DNA of 46,087 nucleotides from Oceanicola sp. 22II-s10i (GTDB lineage: Bacteria; Pseudomonadota; Alphaproteobacteria; Rhodobacterales; Rhodobacteraceae), in NCBI RefSeq assembly GCF_002210105.1, contig NZ_AQQU01000018.1, forward strand, positions 1-46,087, read 5' to 3'. The notes below the pieces were generated by a model, which saw only the letters and a program-made list of their open reading frames with translations, had not been told where the DNA came from and searched no databases. Every line of letters begins with the position of its first letter. Position 1 is the first letter of the stretch. The translations under genes and the position numbers were made by a program. Below, piece by piece: positions 8,618 through 17,494 of the stretch.

Positions 8618-9040
8618 GTGCGTTTCGCAATGTGCGCTACAAATTCGTTTCTCAAATCGCTGGGCGTCGAGATCTACGCGTCGGGACATCGGCGGTGGCC
8701 GGATGAGGCCAAGGCCTTGGCCGTCGCGATGACCTTGGAGGCTGGTGCGACGGTGAATGCCGTGGCGGAGCGGTTTGGCATTCTGCCCAATCAACTCTCG
8801 GCATGGCGACGTGAAGCCAAACAGGGCAAGCTCGTGCTGCCTGCGGCAGAAGTCGAGGACCCTGTCTTTGCGCCTCTCGTTGTCTGCGAGGTCGCCGAGG
8901 AGGAAGCGCGGCCGGAGGTCGCATCGCAGGCTGCCCCGATCAGGATCATTCGGGGTGCTGTCGTGATCGAACTCGCGCATGACATCCCCGTCGCCCGGGT
9001 CGCGGAGATAGTCCACGCGCTGGAGGTGCATCCATGCTGA
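8618..9040 (+). CDS. tnpA: IS66 accessory protein TnpA
   Basis: 140 residues from GTG 8618 (ATG 8630 is an alternative, 136 residues). A helix-turn-helix of the IS66 Orf1 type is visible at about 20-70: RWPDEAKALAVAMTLEAGA, AVAERFGILPNQLSAWRRE. The tail is hydrophobic (IRIIRGAVVIEL). TnpA is required with TnpB for IS66 transposition, but neither has the DDE centre. The stop lies inside the first codons of tnpB (TGA 9038-9040), implying translational coupling. Confidence 0.88.
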   Translation: MRFAMCATNSFLKSLGVEIYASGHRRWPDEAKALAVAMTLEAGATVNAVAERFGILPNQLSAWRREAKQGKLVLPAAEVEDPVFAPLVVCEVAEEEARPEVASQAAPIRIIRGAVVIELAHDIPVARVAEIVHALEVHPC

Positions 9041-9387
9041 TGCCCTCGCAGGGCGTGCGGATCCTGGTGGCGACGAAGCCGGTCGACTTCCGGAAGGGGC
9101 ATGACGGTCTCGCGGCGCTGGTCCAGTCGACGCTTGCCGAGGATCCGTTCACGGGCACGGTCTTTGTATTCCGCTCAAAGCGCGCCGACCGGTTGAAGAT
9201 CCTGTTCTGGGACGGCAGCGGACTCGTGATGGCCTACAAACGGCTGGAAGAAAACACCTTCACTTGGCCCGCGATCCGCGACGGGGCAATGACCCTGAAC
9301 CGGGCGCAGTTTGAGGCCCTGTTTGCCGGTTTGGACTGGCGCCGGGTTCGATCTCTGGAGGTGCGCCGACCGGCTGTGGCAGAGTGA
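9034..9387 (+). CDS. tnpB: IS66 accessory protein TnpB (IS66 Orf2 family)
   Basis: 117 residues, the usual size. The hallmark string GVRILVATKPVDFRKGHDGL is followed by FVFRSKRADRLKILFWDGSG and YKRLEENTFTWP, which are near-invariant in IS66 Orf2 proteins. ATG 9034 overlaps the end of tnpA; ATG 9040 is a possible second start. Confidence 0.95.
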   Translation: MLMPSQGVRILVATKPVDFRKGHDGLAALVQSTLAEDPFTGTVFVFRSKRADRLKILFWDGSGLVMAYKRLEENTFTWPAIRDGAMTLNRAQFEALFAGLDWRRVRSLEVRRPAVAE

Positions 9388-9441
9388 CTCGGCCTATTGA
9401 ATAACCGGGCATCGGCGCCCCGGGCCCGGTATAATCCAACC

Positions 9442-10992
9442 ATGCCCGACGCCCCGCCCATCGACCTGTCCGCGATCCCCGAAAGCCAGCGCGCGGCCGT
9501 GCTGGCGCTGCTTCAGGAGAACGGCGCGTTGAAGGATGCCAACCGGCGCTTGGAGCACCTTGTGGCAGAGTTGAACCATGTCGTGCATGGCAAACGGTCC
9601 GAGAAGCTGAGCGAGGACGATCGGCAGTTGGCCTTCGAAGACCTTGAAACGGCCGTCGCCGAGGTCGAGACCCGCAGGGAGCAGGCCGCCCCCTCCACCC
9701 AGACCCCGCGACAGAAACGGCAGCGCAATCTCGGCCATCTGCACGCGGACCTGCCGCGCATCGAGCGTGTCATCGAACCGGCGAGCCTTGAGTGTCCTTG
9801 CGGCTACGGCCGCATGCACCAGATCGGCGAGGATCGGACCGAGCGTCTCAACATCGTGCCCGCGCAGCTTCGTGTGCTGGTCGACATCCGGCCGAAGTAT
9901 GCCTGCCGTATCTGCTCGGATGGGGTCACTCAGGCTGTCGCCGCGCCCCGGCTGATCGAAGGCGGGATGCCGACCGAAGGTGCCATCGCGCATATCTTGG
10001 TCTCGAAGTTCGCGGACCACCTGCCGTTCTACCGCCAAGGCCAGATCCTGGCGCGCTCCGGCATCCAGGTCGACCGCAGCACCCTGGCGGACTGGGCAGG
10101 CACCGCAGCCTTCCACCTCGGCCCCGTGGTCGACCGGCTGGCGGAACACATCAAGTCCTCCGGAAAGCTGTTCATGGATGAGACCACGGCTCCGGTCCTC
10201 GCCCCCGGACGCGGCCGAACCAAGACCGGCTACCTCTGGGCCCTGGCCCGCGATGATCGCGGATGGGGCGGAGAAGACCCGCCCGGTGTCGTCTTCACCT
10301 ACCAGCCCAGCCGCGCCGGCGCCCACGCGGAACAGATCCTTCTGGGCTTCGACGGTATCCTGCAGCTCGACGGCTACACCGGTTATGACCGGCTGACGCG
10401 CCCGTCCCGCAAGGGCGGCGCGCCGATCACGGTGGCCCACTGCTGGGCGCATGCGCGGCGCAAGCTGAAGGAGGTCTTCGACCGCGACGGCTCGGAAACC
10501 GCCGCCGAGGGCCTGCGCCGGATCGCTGAGCTCTACCGCATCGAGGCCGAGATCCGGGGCATGGGCCCGGGCCAACGTCTGTCGGCCCGTCAGGCCCGCA
10601 GCGCGCCCCTCGTGGCCGAGTTCGGTGATTGGCTGCAGGCACAGCGTCTGCGTATCTCGGACAAGTCGCGCCTCGGCGAGAAGCTGACCTACATCCACCG
10701 CCAGTGGGGCGGCCTGCAGACCTTCCTCCACAACGGCCGCGTCGAGATGGACTCCAACGCCGTCGAAAACCTGATCCGCCCGATCGCCCTGACAAGAAAG
10801 AACGCCCTCTTCGCCGGCCACGACGAGGGCGGTCGCACCTGGGCCCGCATCGCCTCCCTGATCGCCACCGCGAAGATCAACGGCGTCGAGCCCTTTGCCT
10901 ATTTGAAGGCGACCCTGGAAGCCATCGCCGCCGGTCACCCGGCCAGCAGGATCGACGAGCTGCTACCTTGGAACTTCACCCCGTCAAGCTGA
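9442..10992 (+). CDS. tnpC: IS66 transposase TnpC
   Basis: 516 residues from ATG 9442; the frame opens at TTG 9397. Order of parts: N-terminal leucine-rich coiled segment (ALLQENGALKDANRRLEHL), a zinc finger (CPCGYGRM...YACRIC), then the DDE domain with LFMDETTAP (Asp246), LQLDGYTGYD (Asp310), the HCWAHARRK insert and SNAVENLIRP (Glu442). All catalytic residues are present, so the transposase should be active. It ends 6 nt before the right terminal repeat. Confidence 0.95.
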   Translation: MPDAPPIDLSAIPESQRAAVLALLQENGALKDANRRLEHLVAELNHVVHGKRSEKLSEDDRQLAFEDLETAVAEVETRREQAAPSTQTPRQKRQRNLGHLHADLPRIERVIEPASLECPCGYGRMHQIGEDRTERLNIVPAQLRVLVDIRPKYACRICSDGVTQAVAAPRLIEGGMPTEGAIAHILVSKFADHLPFYRQGQILARSGIQVDRSTLADWAGTAAFHLGPVVDRLAEHIKSSGKLFMDETTAPVLAPGRGRTKTGYLWALARDDRGWGGEDPPGVVFTYQPSRAGAHAEQILLGFDGILQLDGYTGYDRLTRPSRKGGAPITVAHCWAHARRKLKEVFDRDGSETAAEGLRRIAELYRIEAEIRGMGPGQRLSARQARSAPLVAEFGDWLQAQRLRISDKSRLGEKLTYIHRQWGGLQTFLHNGRVEMDSNAVENLIRPIALTRKNALFAGHDEGGRTWARIASLIATAKINGVEPFAYLKATLEAIAAGHPASRIDELLPWNFTPSS

Positions 10993-10997
10993 ACAGG

Positions 10998-11020
10998 CGT
11001 GGGGTGGCGACAGCGCTTAC
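10998..11020 (-). repeat. IS66 right inverted repeat
   Basis: Its complement starts GTAAGCGCTGTCGCCACC and matches the left end with two mismatches. Confidence 0.9.
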
Positions 11021-11028
11021 AGATCATC
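11021..11028. repeat. Target-site duplication, right copy
   Basis: AGATCATC directly after the element, identical to 8537-8544. Confidence 0.95.
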
Positions 11029-11029
11029 C

Positions 11030-11851
11030 TTATGCCAGAAAGAAGCTCTTGATCAGGCCGTTGAACCGATCCTTCTTTTCGATTTGCGTCCAGTGGCCGC
11101 ACTCGCCGAACGTGTGCAGTTCCGAGCGTTTCAGCATTTGGTGAAGGCGATGAGAGGACTCCAGGGGGATAACCGCATCCTCGCGACCGTGCACAATCAG
11201 CGCGCGATGGGGGAGCGCGGCAATCTTGTCTTCGGGCGTAGACAGCGCGGCGACATGGCGGCCGCGGGGTGCCGGGAACATGGCCGAGAAACTTTCCTGA
11301 TAGCCGGGGCGTTTGCTGGCGTCGTAACGCGATTTTATCAGATCCTCGGTGATGAGGCTTTTGTCATAGGCAAAGCACTCCATCATGATCTTGCGCATGT
11401 TTTCCAGGCTGGGCTCATAGCCCCAGACGGTGTCCAACCCCTCTGTCAGACCAAAATCAAGACCTGCCGATCCCATCAGAACCATCCGGTCGACCCGGTC
11501 GGGATACCGGCTGGCAATAGCCAGCGTGAGCCCGCCACCGAAGGAATTACCGACGAAATGGGCCTTTTCGACACCCGTGGCGTCCATAAATGCGATTGTA
11601 TGTTCGACCCAGCCGTCCAGCGAGTAGGTCTCGTTCTCGTGGCGCTCGGTGTAGCCAAATCCCATTGCATCCGGCGCCAGAACCCGGAAATCGCTGGCCA
11701 GGTCGGGAATTGTCAGCCGCCAGTTGGCATAGCCGGTCACGCCCGGCCCGGATCCATGAAGCAACAGAACTGCGGGGCCAGTCCCCTCCTCAAGATAGTT
11801 GGTCTTCCGCCCTGCGGCCTCGATTGTCTTGCCGATTTCAGGATTGGTCAT
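11030..11851 (-). CDS. Meta-cleavage product hydrolase (alpha/beta hydrolase, DmpD/CmtE-like)
   Basis: 273 residues. Alpha/beta-hydrolase fold with HGSGPG (32-37, oxyanion region), nucleophile elbow GNSFGG (Ser103), catalytic Asp225 in HGREDAVIP and His253 in ECGHWTQIE. The HGSGPGVTG form is typical of C-C bond hydrolases that split 2-hydroxy-6-oxo-2,4-dienoates into 2-hydroxypenta-2,4-dienoate and a carboxylic acid. It is the last gene of the aromatic operon, beginning 2 nt after the aldolase stop. The acid released depends on the ring substituent, which cannot be read from the sequence. Confidence 0.9.
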   Translation of the reverse strand: MTNPEIGKTIEAAGRKTNYLEEGTGPAVLLLHGSGPGVTGYANWRLTIPDLASDFRVLAPDAMGFGYTERHENETYSLDGWVEHTIAFMDATGVEKAHFVGNSFGGGLTLAIASRYPDRVDRMVLMGSAGLDFGLTEGLDTVWGYEPSLENMRKIMMECFAYDKSLITEDLIKSRYDASKRPGYQESFSAMFPAPRGRHVAALSTPEDKIAALPHRALIVHGREDAVIPLESSHRLHQMLKRSELHTFGECGHWTQIEKKDRFNGLIKSFFLA

Positions 11852-11853
11852 TG

Positions 11854-12888
11854 TTAATTCCCTTGTTGCTCTGTTGCGTTACTGCCGTTCGCCAAGTCCA
11901 GTGCGACATCAACAATCATGTCTTCCTGCCCGCCGACCATGCGGCGTTTGCCCAGCTCGTTCAGAATAGTGCGTGCATCTATGCCATATTGCGCGGCCGC
12001 GCGTTCCGCGTGCAAAAGAAAGCTCGAATAGACACCGCTATAGCCCAGAGAAAGCGTTTCACGGTCGACCCGTACCGGGCGCTCCTGTAGCGGGCGGACC
12101 AGATCGTCTGCCGCGTCCGTCAGCGCGTTGAGGTTGGTGCCCGTATCGTAGCCTTCCCTTTCAAGAACCGCTATCAGAGCTTCGAGAGGCGCATTTCCGG
12201 CCCCCGCGCCCAGGCCCGTCAAGGATCCGTCGACGCGATACGCCCCCTCTTCGACGGCGGCGACTGAAATCGCAACACCAAGCGTGAGGTTGTGATGCGC
12301 ATGGATGCCGACCTGGGTTTCCGGCTTTAGCGCCTGACGCAAAGCCCGCGCCCGCGCCCGCGCGGAACTGACGGTCAACGCACCGGCGCTATCGGTCACA
12401 TATACGCAATGTGCACCGTAGCTTTCCATAAGCAGGGCCTGTTCGGCCAGGGCTTCGGGTTCGTTCATGTGGGCCATCATCAGAAAGCCCGACACATCCA
12501 TACCAATGTCGCGCGCGGTCCCGATATGCTGTCTGGCGATGTCTGCCTCTGTGCAATGGGTGGCCACGCGAACCGACCGGACACCGGCGGCGTATGCCTC
12601 TTTGAGGTCGGCGATTGTGCCGATTCCCGGAACCAGAAGCGTGGTCAGTTTGGCCGTCTTTGCCGCGTCGGCTGCGGCGGCGATCCAATCCAGATCTCGG
12701 TGGCGCCCGAAACCATAGTTGAAACTTGTCCCGTTCAATCCGTCGCCGTGGCTGACCTCGATCGCATCAACGCCTGCGGCGTCCAGCGCAGCGGCGATAT
12801 CCTGCACCTGATCGACAGTGAACTGGTGGCGCACCGCATGCATCCCGTCGCGCAGTGTCACGTCTTGGATATAGAGGTTCTTGGTCAT
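11854..12888 (-). CDS. dmpG: 4-hydroxy-2-oxovalerate aldolase
   Basis: 344 residues from ATG 12888, whose ATGA overlaps the end of the dehydrogenase gene. DmpG/MhpE features: [15 protein letters not shown] (Arg13, Asp14 and catalytic His17), [13 protein letters not shown] [23 protein letters not shown] (metal-ligand histidines), [12 protein letters not shown], and the C-terminal communication domain with [13 protein letters not shown]. It splits 4-hydroxy-2-oxopentanoate to pyruvate and acetaldehyde, and is expected to channel acetaldehyde to the neighbouring dehydrogenase in a heterotetramer. Confidence 0.95.
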   Translation of the reverse strand: MTKNLYIQDVTLRDGMHAVRHQFTVDQVQDIAAALDAAGVDAIEVSHGDGLNGTSFNYGFGRHRDLDWIAAAADAAKTAKLTTLLVPGIGTIADLKEAYAAGVRSVRVATHCTEADIARQHIGTARDIGMDVSGFLMMAHMNEPEALAEQALLMESYGAHCVYVTDSAGALTVSSARARARALRQALKPETQVGIHAHHNLTLGVAISVAAVEEGAYRVDGSLTGLGAGAGNAPLEALIAVLEREGYDTGTNLNALTDAADDLVRPLQERPVRVDRETLSLGYSGVYSSFLLHAERAAAQYGIDARTILNELGKRRMVGGQEDMIVDVALDLANGSNATEQQGN

Positions 12889-13820
12889 TGCGCGGCCTTT
12901 TCTTTCGTGCGTGCGATCTGTTCGCCGGTTGCCAGCGCCGCCGATGTCATGATGTCCAGATTTCCGGCGTATTTCGGCAGGTAGTGTCCGGCGCCCTCTA
13001 CTTCGAGAAACACCGAAACCTTCAGCCCGCCTTCGGCAGGGCCGCCGGGCAGCCCGGCCGCCGCGTTCGGTCCGATCCTTTCGAACTGAACTTCCTGTTT
13101 GAGACGGTATCCAGGGACATAAGCCCGCACGGATTCGACCATATCCTCGACCGATGCGCGAATAGCTTCCGCGTCGTCTGTCTGGGCCAGGCAATACACC
13201 GTGTCCCGCATCACCAAAGGCGGCTCTGCCGGATTGAGGATAATGATGGCTTTGCCTTCCTCGGCGCCACCGACCTCACATATGGCGCGCGAGGTGGTCT
13301 CGGTAAATTCGTCGATATTCGCGCGTGTTCCCGGCCCGGCCGACCTGGAAGAGATCGAGGCGACAATTTCCGCATAGCGCACCGGGGCCACCCGCGAAAC
13401 CGCGGCCACGATCGGAATGGTGGCCTGGCCGCCGCAGGTAACCATGTTGACATTGGCCGCGTCCAAATGGGCGGAAATGTTGACCGTTGGCACCACATAG
13501 GGCCCGATGGCGGCAGGCGTCAGATCGACGACCCGTTTGCCATCGGCTGTCAGCAACTCGCTGTGCCGGGCGTGGGCCTTGGCGGACGTCGCGTCGAACA
13601 CCACAGCAATGTCGCCATAGCCGGGCATCTGCCGCAAACCGTCGATACCCTCGGCCGTCACCGGGACGCCCATCTTTTCAGCCCGCTTCAACCCGTCCGA
13701 GGCAGGGTCAATGCCGACAAATGCAGCCAGCTCCAACAGGTCGCTGTTCCGCATCAGCTTGATCATGAGATCGGTGCCGATATTGCCGGTGCCGATTATG
13801 GCCGCCTTTACTTTTGACAT
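12885..13820 (-). CDS. dmpF: Acetaldehyde dehydrogenase (acetylating)
   Basis: 311 residues from ATG 13820. Rossmann start [14 protein letters not shown] (NAD-binding), AVVFDATSA, and catalytic Cys129 in [13 protein letters not shown]; the C-terminus has the dimerising [20 protein letters not shown]. It converts acetaldehyde, CoA and NAD+ to acetyl-CoA and NADH as the partner of the aldolase. A longer frame to 14021 only overlaps the hydratase and lacks family homology. Confidence 0.95.
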   Translation of the reverse strand: MSKVKAAIIGTGNIGTDLMIKLMRNSDLLELAAFVGIDPASDGLKRAEKMGVPVTAEGIDGLRQMPGYGDIAVVFDATSAKAHARHSELLTADGKRVVDLTPAAIGPYVVPTVNISAHLDAANVNMVTCGGQATIPIVAAVSRVAPVRYAEIVASISSRSAGPGTRANIDEFTETTSRAICEVGGAEEGKAIIILNPAEPPLVMRDTVYCLAQTDDAEAIRASVEDMVESVRAYVPGYRLKQEVQFERIGPNAAAGLPGGPAEGGLKVSVFLEVEGAGHYLPKYAGNLDIMTSAALATGEQIARTKEKAAQ

Positions 13821-13824
13821 TCTA

Positions 13825-14613
13825 TCACTCCGTGAATGAAACGCTGACATGGCCCAGGCCGCCAATCGAGGCCTGAACCAGTGCTTTGCCCGTGACCGGA
13901 GCCATCGGCCCCAACGCTCCGGACAGGATGATCTGCCCCGCCCTGAGGGGCGTTCCGTTTGTACGCATCTTTTCGGCCAGCCAGGCGACGGCGTTGACAG
14001 GGCTGCCCATGCAGGCCGCACCGGTTCCGGTGGAAACGGTCTGCCCGTTCAGGGTCATGTCCATTGCGCAGTTGGAAAAATCGAAGCCCAGGGGCGAGAT
14101 GACCGGAGCGCCCAGAACCAACAAACCGGACGAGGCATTGTCGGCGATCGTATCGAGCAGGGTGATGTTCCAATCGGCTATGCGGCTGTCCACGATCTCG
14201 ATTGCCGGGGCAATAAAGACGGTTGCGCGCAATACATCCGCGGCATTCGGCTGGGCAATATCCAGATCGTCGCCCAGAATAAACGCGATCTCCGCCTCGA
14301 TCTTTGGTTGCAGCACGCGGTCGGATGAAATGACACCCCCATCGCCGACGATCATGTCCGACAGCAAGGTACCGTAGTCCGGCTGATCCACGCCCATCTG
14401 AGCCTGAACGGCCTTGGCGGTCAGTCCGATCTTATGTCCGATCAACCGGCTGCCCCCGGCCAGACGCCGTTCGATATTGGCCTGCTGCACGGCATATGCG
14501 GCATCAAGCCCGCCGTCCTCCAAATGTGTTAGGATCGGAGCGCACGGCGTTGCTTTGTTCTCAGCCTGCCACAATGTTTCGGCCGCGACCGCCAGATCAT
14601 TATCCAATGTCAT
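13825..14613 (-). CDS. 2-hydroxypenta-2,4-dienoate hydratase (2-keto-4-pentenoate hydratase family)
   Basis: 262 residues. Features are [23 protein letters not shown], metal ligands Glu106 and Glu108 in KIEAEIAF, a third acidic ligand in [10 protein letters not shown], and [15 protein letters not shown] [14 protein letters not shown]. Hydratases and the related 4-oxalocrotonate decarboxylases share this fold; with a C-C hydrolase, aldolase and acetaldehyde dehydrogenase alongside, the hydratase role fits best. It starts inside the amidohydrolase stop (overlap 14610-14613) and ends 4 nt before the dehydrogenase start. Confidence 0.9.
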   Translation of the reverse strand: MTLDNDLAVAAETLWQAENKATPCAPILTHLEDGGLDAAYAVQQANIERRLAGGSRLIGHKIGLTAKAVQAQMGVDQPDYGTLLSDMIVGDGGVISSDRVLQPKIEAEIAFILGDDLDIAQPNAADVLRATVFIAPAIEIVDSRIADWNITLLDTIADNASSGLLVLGAPVISPLGFDFSNCAMDMTLNGQTVSTGTGAACMGSPVNAVAWLAEKMRTNGTPLRAGQIILSGALGPMAPVTGKALVQASIGGLGHVSVSFTE

Positions 14614-15722
14614 ACGTCCCTCTGTTCTTCGGTTTGTGATGAACCGGATGCGGTTTGCCGCAACCCGAGCAAAACGGCCGGCGACCGGTACAGAACGGTA
14701 TCGGCGGCCGTTTCAGACAGTGCGCGCCGGATGAACCCTACCGGATCGTTTTCCATGATCAGAAATGGATAGTCGGTACCGGCCAGTATCCTATCGTGTC
14801 CGATGGTTGTTTCCAGAAACTGCAAGGCGACATCGTCGTAAACGATGCTGTCAAAATAGAACCGGCGCGCCAGTTTGCTGGGCGGCACGGACATGCTGTT
14901 CCGGATCGGCATTCCCAAGCGGTACGCATGATCCAGCCGGGGCAGGATGGCGGGCAATGCACCGCCGCCATGCGAAAGGACAATGCGAAGATTGGGGTGA
15001 TTTTCCAGGACCCCACTTGTCATCAGCGACGTGGCGGCGAGAGCTGTCTCAAGCGGAAACGCCGCAATTGCGGCCATTGCCGGTACATCGCCGATCCGCT
15101 CGACCCCGGCCGGATGCAGCGCATGAACCATAACCGTCATGTTCAGCCGTTCGGCTTCGGCAAAGACCGGGGCAAGCGACGGATCGCCCAGGGGCGTACT
15201 CTGAACATGCGTGCCGATCTCGATCCCTGTCAGCCCCATGTCCCGCAACCCGCTCAGGCTGTGAGCGGCCTTTTCCGGTGTTTGCAGCGGCACCATCCCG
15301 AAAGCTGAAAACCGCTTCGGGTAGGTGGCGACTAGATCTGCGAGAAAGGTATTGACGCAGTCACAGATCGCCTCTGCATCGTCGGCGCCGAACCAATAAG
15401 ACAAAAGCTCCGGCATCGGCGACAACACCTGATGGCCGATCCCCTTGGCCTCCATGTCGGCCAACCTGGCATCGGCGTTCCAGGATCGTGAATCGATCTG
15501 GCGAAAAGACTTCCCTCCGATCACGATCCGGGCCGAGCCGTCCCGTTCATGCACAACGGAGGGCCAGAGCGCATCGCGTTCTGTTCCGTCCGGAAACTGA
15601 TCGGGCACGACGTGGCTATGGACATCTATTGCCCCAGATGAGCGCAAATTCTTCACCACAGTATCTTCCGTGTTATCATCCAGCCAAACAGCTTTCCGTC
15701 CATCAACCGGAAAGCTGCGCAA
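14610..15722 (-). CDS. Amidohydrolase-2 family decarboxylase (ACMSD-like)
   Basis: 370 residues from ATG 15722; GTG codons at 15659/15656 behind GGAAGA would remove about 20 residues and may be the true start, since the fold begins at AIDVHSHVVP (metal-binding HxH). Other metal-site segments are VMVHALHP, VLSHGGGALP and ILAGTDYPF (catalytic Asp). Members such as aminocarboxymuconate-semialdehyde decarboxylase and LigW remove CO2 without a redox cofactor. After ring cleavage of a dihydroxylated aromatic acid a carboxyl must be lost before the hydrolase can act, so this is the likely decarboxylase here, replacing the class-II-aldolase-like CmtD of p-cumate pathways. Confidence 0.85.
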   Translation of the reverse strand: MRSFPVDGRKAVWLDDNTEDTVVKNLRSSGAIDVHSHVVPDQFPDGTERDALWPSVVHERDGSARIVIGGKSFRQIDSRSWNADARLADMEAKGIGHQVLSPMPELLSYWFGADDAEAICDCVNTFLADLVATYPKRFSAFGMVPLQTPEKAAHSLSGLRDMGLTGIEIGTHVQSTPLGDPSLAPVFAEAERLNMTVMVHALHPAGVERIGDVPAMAAIAAFPLETALAATSLMTSGVLENHPNLRIVLSHGGGALPAILPRLDHAYRLGMPIRNSMSVPPSKLARRFYFDSIVYDDVALQFLETTIGHDRILAGTDYPFLIMENDPVGFIRRALSETAADTVLYRSPAVLLGLRQTASGSSQTEEQRDV

Positions 15723-15752
15723 ACGCGATTACATGCGCCTTCGGAAGCCATA

Positions 15753-16607
15753 TCAGTTCTCGAGGCCGTTCAGATTCGATTTCGCGCCCCACATGCAAAG
15801 GCTGAAAGGTTCGAAACCGAACTGGCGTTCTCTATACGTTTCTTCGTCTACCTTGTTAACACCAACTGAGTATTCGAATGTCATCCCGTCAGGGCCCTGG
15901 AAATAAACAAACCGGGCACCTGATGTCGGGTGACGTCCCGGACCGAAGGTAATCGGAACGTTATGTTGTTTCAGCAGATTGTACGAACGCATGATGTCAT
16001 CGGTCGATTCAACCTGATGGTTGATATGCTGGAGTCCGCCGCGCCCTGCAGGGACAAGAGCGAGCGTATGATGAATCTCATTCACGCGCAAAAGCGGAAC
16101 GTCTCCGATACGATCACTGACGCGGGCGTTGCAAACCTGGGTCCAGAATGCTTCATCCCGCTTGCAGTCCTGGCTGAAAATGCCGACATGGCTGAAGCCG
16201 GAGATTCCGGCGTCCCGGCTCGGAAAATGACGCTTGCCCATAATCTCTGGCTGAACTACCAGCTCGATTTTCAGGCCACTGGGCTCTCGGAAAGCAACGA
16301 AATCTCTTACATGACGGGAATCGCACTCGTCGCGGGTGCCCCTATGCAGATCGTGTCCAAGATCTTCGAGAGTCGCAGCCGCGATTTCAAGTGTCTGACT
16401 ATCGCGGACTTCGAAACCGACGACGTGGTCGTTGGGGTCCCCTTCGTGGTAGTATAGGGTATGTCCCCGTTCATCTGATCTGAGGTGTCGCGAATTGCGG
16501 CTGCTTTCGGAAACCTCCAGGCCCAGAATTCTCGTTGCGAAGTCGGTGCTGGTTTGAATATCTTTTGTACCCATCCGAACATAGCATACATCAAGCAGTT
16601 CAATCAT
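15753..16607 (-). CDS. Type I extradiol ring-cleavage dioxygenase (catalytic member)
   Basis: 284 residues, two VOC modules. The C-terminal module keeps the 2-His-1-Glu iron site: His140 in GFSHVGIF, His194 in GLQHINHQV and Glu245 in MTFEYSVG. It would cleave a dihydroxylated aromatic acid next to one hydroxyl (proximal/meta cleavage), and resembles the 2,3-dihydroxy-p-cumate 3,4-dioxygenase group. Its start overlaps the stop of the paralogue at 16604 by 4 nt, so the two are translated together. Confidence 0.88.
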   Translation of the reverse strand: MIELLDVCYVRMGTKDIQTSTDFATRILGLEVSESSRNSRHLRSDERGHTLYYHEGDPNDHVVGFEVRDSQTLEIAAATLEDLGHDLHRGTRDECDSRHVRDFVAFREPSGLKIELVVQPEIMGKRHFPSRDAGISGFSHVGIFSQDCKRDEAFWTQVCNARVSDRIGDVPLLRVNEIHHTLALVPAGRGGLQHINHQVESTDDIMRSYNLLKQHNVPITFGPGRHPTSGARFVYFQGPDGMTFEYSVGVNKVDEETYRERQFGFEPFSLCMWGAKSNLNGLEN

Positions 16608-17494
16608 CTTGTGGTCACCTTTCTGTTATCTTGGGTTTCCCAATCGGCTCCCCAGCGTTCGGGAATCAGACCATCGGAGTTCCACATGCAAAACGAGTCG
16701 CGCGCGTTTCTGAATTGTCGCGCGGTCCAGTCAGGCTCAACAGTTTTCATTCCGGTCCCGTAAGACACGATCAGGTCCTCGGGCCCCTGGAAGTACAGAA
16801 AAACTTCGCCACTTGCGGGATCGCGCCCGGGACCATCGAGGATCCGCACCTGTTGATTGGCAAGCAAATACTTGCTGCGCATGATATCGTTCAGGTCGCC
16901 TACCTCAAAATTGACGGATAGCAGCCCACTCCGCTGGCTTGCGTAGTAGGCGAGGCGTTGGTGCCGTTCATCAAAACCCAGTTGAACGCTTTCTCCGACA
17001 AAGTCCCGCACCCTGGCGCCGAAAACCTCGGTCCAGACCGCCATGTCGCGCGCGGGGTCGGGGCTGCGCAGATCGACCGATGAAATCGCTTTGATGCCCG
17101 CGTCGCGTGCGGGGAAAAACCGCTGACTCTTGTTTTCGTGGCGCACAACAATCTCGAACCGGTTGCCGGCGAAATCTTCAAAGGCCACCGCATCGCGGTA
17201 GAGCTTTCCGGCGCAAACCTCTGCGGGCAGCCGCTCGGGCTCAAGTCCACAGGCGGTAAGTTTCCCTGTGATGTCGTCAAGATCGCTCTGGTAACGGACA
17301 CTGAACCCGACAACCGGCTTGCCGGTCGCGCCGGTGGCGTCGCATTCTACTGAATACGATCGCTCGTCGGATCGGAAACGGGCGATGTCGTCACTGCCGT
17401 CCGCCGACTGAAGCCCGACCGCGCCTCCAAGGAACCGTTTGAAATCATCCAATTCTTTCGCTGGATACCGAACAAACCGAAGCTCTTCAATCAT
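16604..17494 (-). CDS. Extradiol dioxygenase paralogue lacking all iron ligands
   Basis: 296 residues, alignable by eye along its whole length with the next gene (shared landmarks: RSDER, PARDAGI/PSRDAGI, DIMRS, GPGR, YFQGP, SFCMW/SLCMW). All three iron ligands are serine: Ser139 (AISSVDL for FSHVGIF), Ser193 (LLSVNFEV for LQHINHQV) and Ser244 (IVSYGTG for TFEYSVG). It cannot bind iron in the family's way, so a structural or regulatory partner of the catalytic paralogue is likelier than an independent dioxygenase. It lies between LivG (overlap 17491-17494) and the catalytic gene. Confidence 0.85.
   Translation of the reverse strand: MIEELRFVRYPAKELDDFKRFLGGAVGLQSADGSDDIARFRSDERSYSVECDATGATGKPVVGFSVRYQSDLDDITGKLTACGLEPERLPAEVCAGKLYRDAVAFEDFAGNRFEIVVRHENKSQRFFPARDAGIKAISSVDLRSPDPARDMAVWTEVFGARVRDFVGESVQLGFDERHQRLAYYASQRSGLLSVNFEVGDLNDIMRSKYLLANQQVRILDGPGRDPASGEVFLYFQGPEDLIVSYGTGMKTVEPDWTARQFRNARDSFCMWNSDGLIPERWGADWETQDNRKVTTR

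Larger units (their letters stand above)
8545..11020 (+). mobile_element. Complete IS66-family insertion sequence (2476 bp)
   Basis: The element runs from GTAAGCGCCGTCGC at 8545 to its inverted copy ending at 11020. The 23-bp terminal repeats (8545-8567 and 10998-11020) differ at two positions, begin GTAAGCG as IS66 ends do, and are flanked by the 8-bp duplication AGATCATC. It carries the standard tnpA, tnpB, tnpC set, all intact. Perfect duplications and open frames suggest recent insertion. It landed 2 nt past the stop of the hydrolase gene at 11030, so no catabolic coding sequence was broken. Confidence 0.95.
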
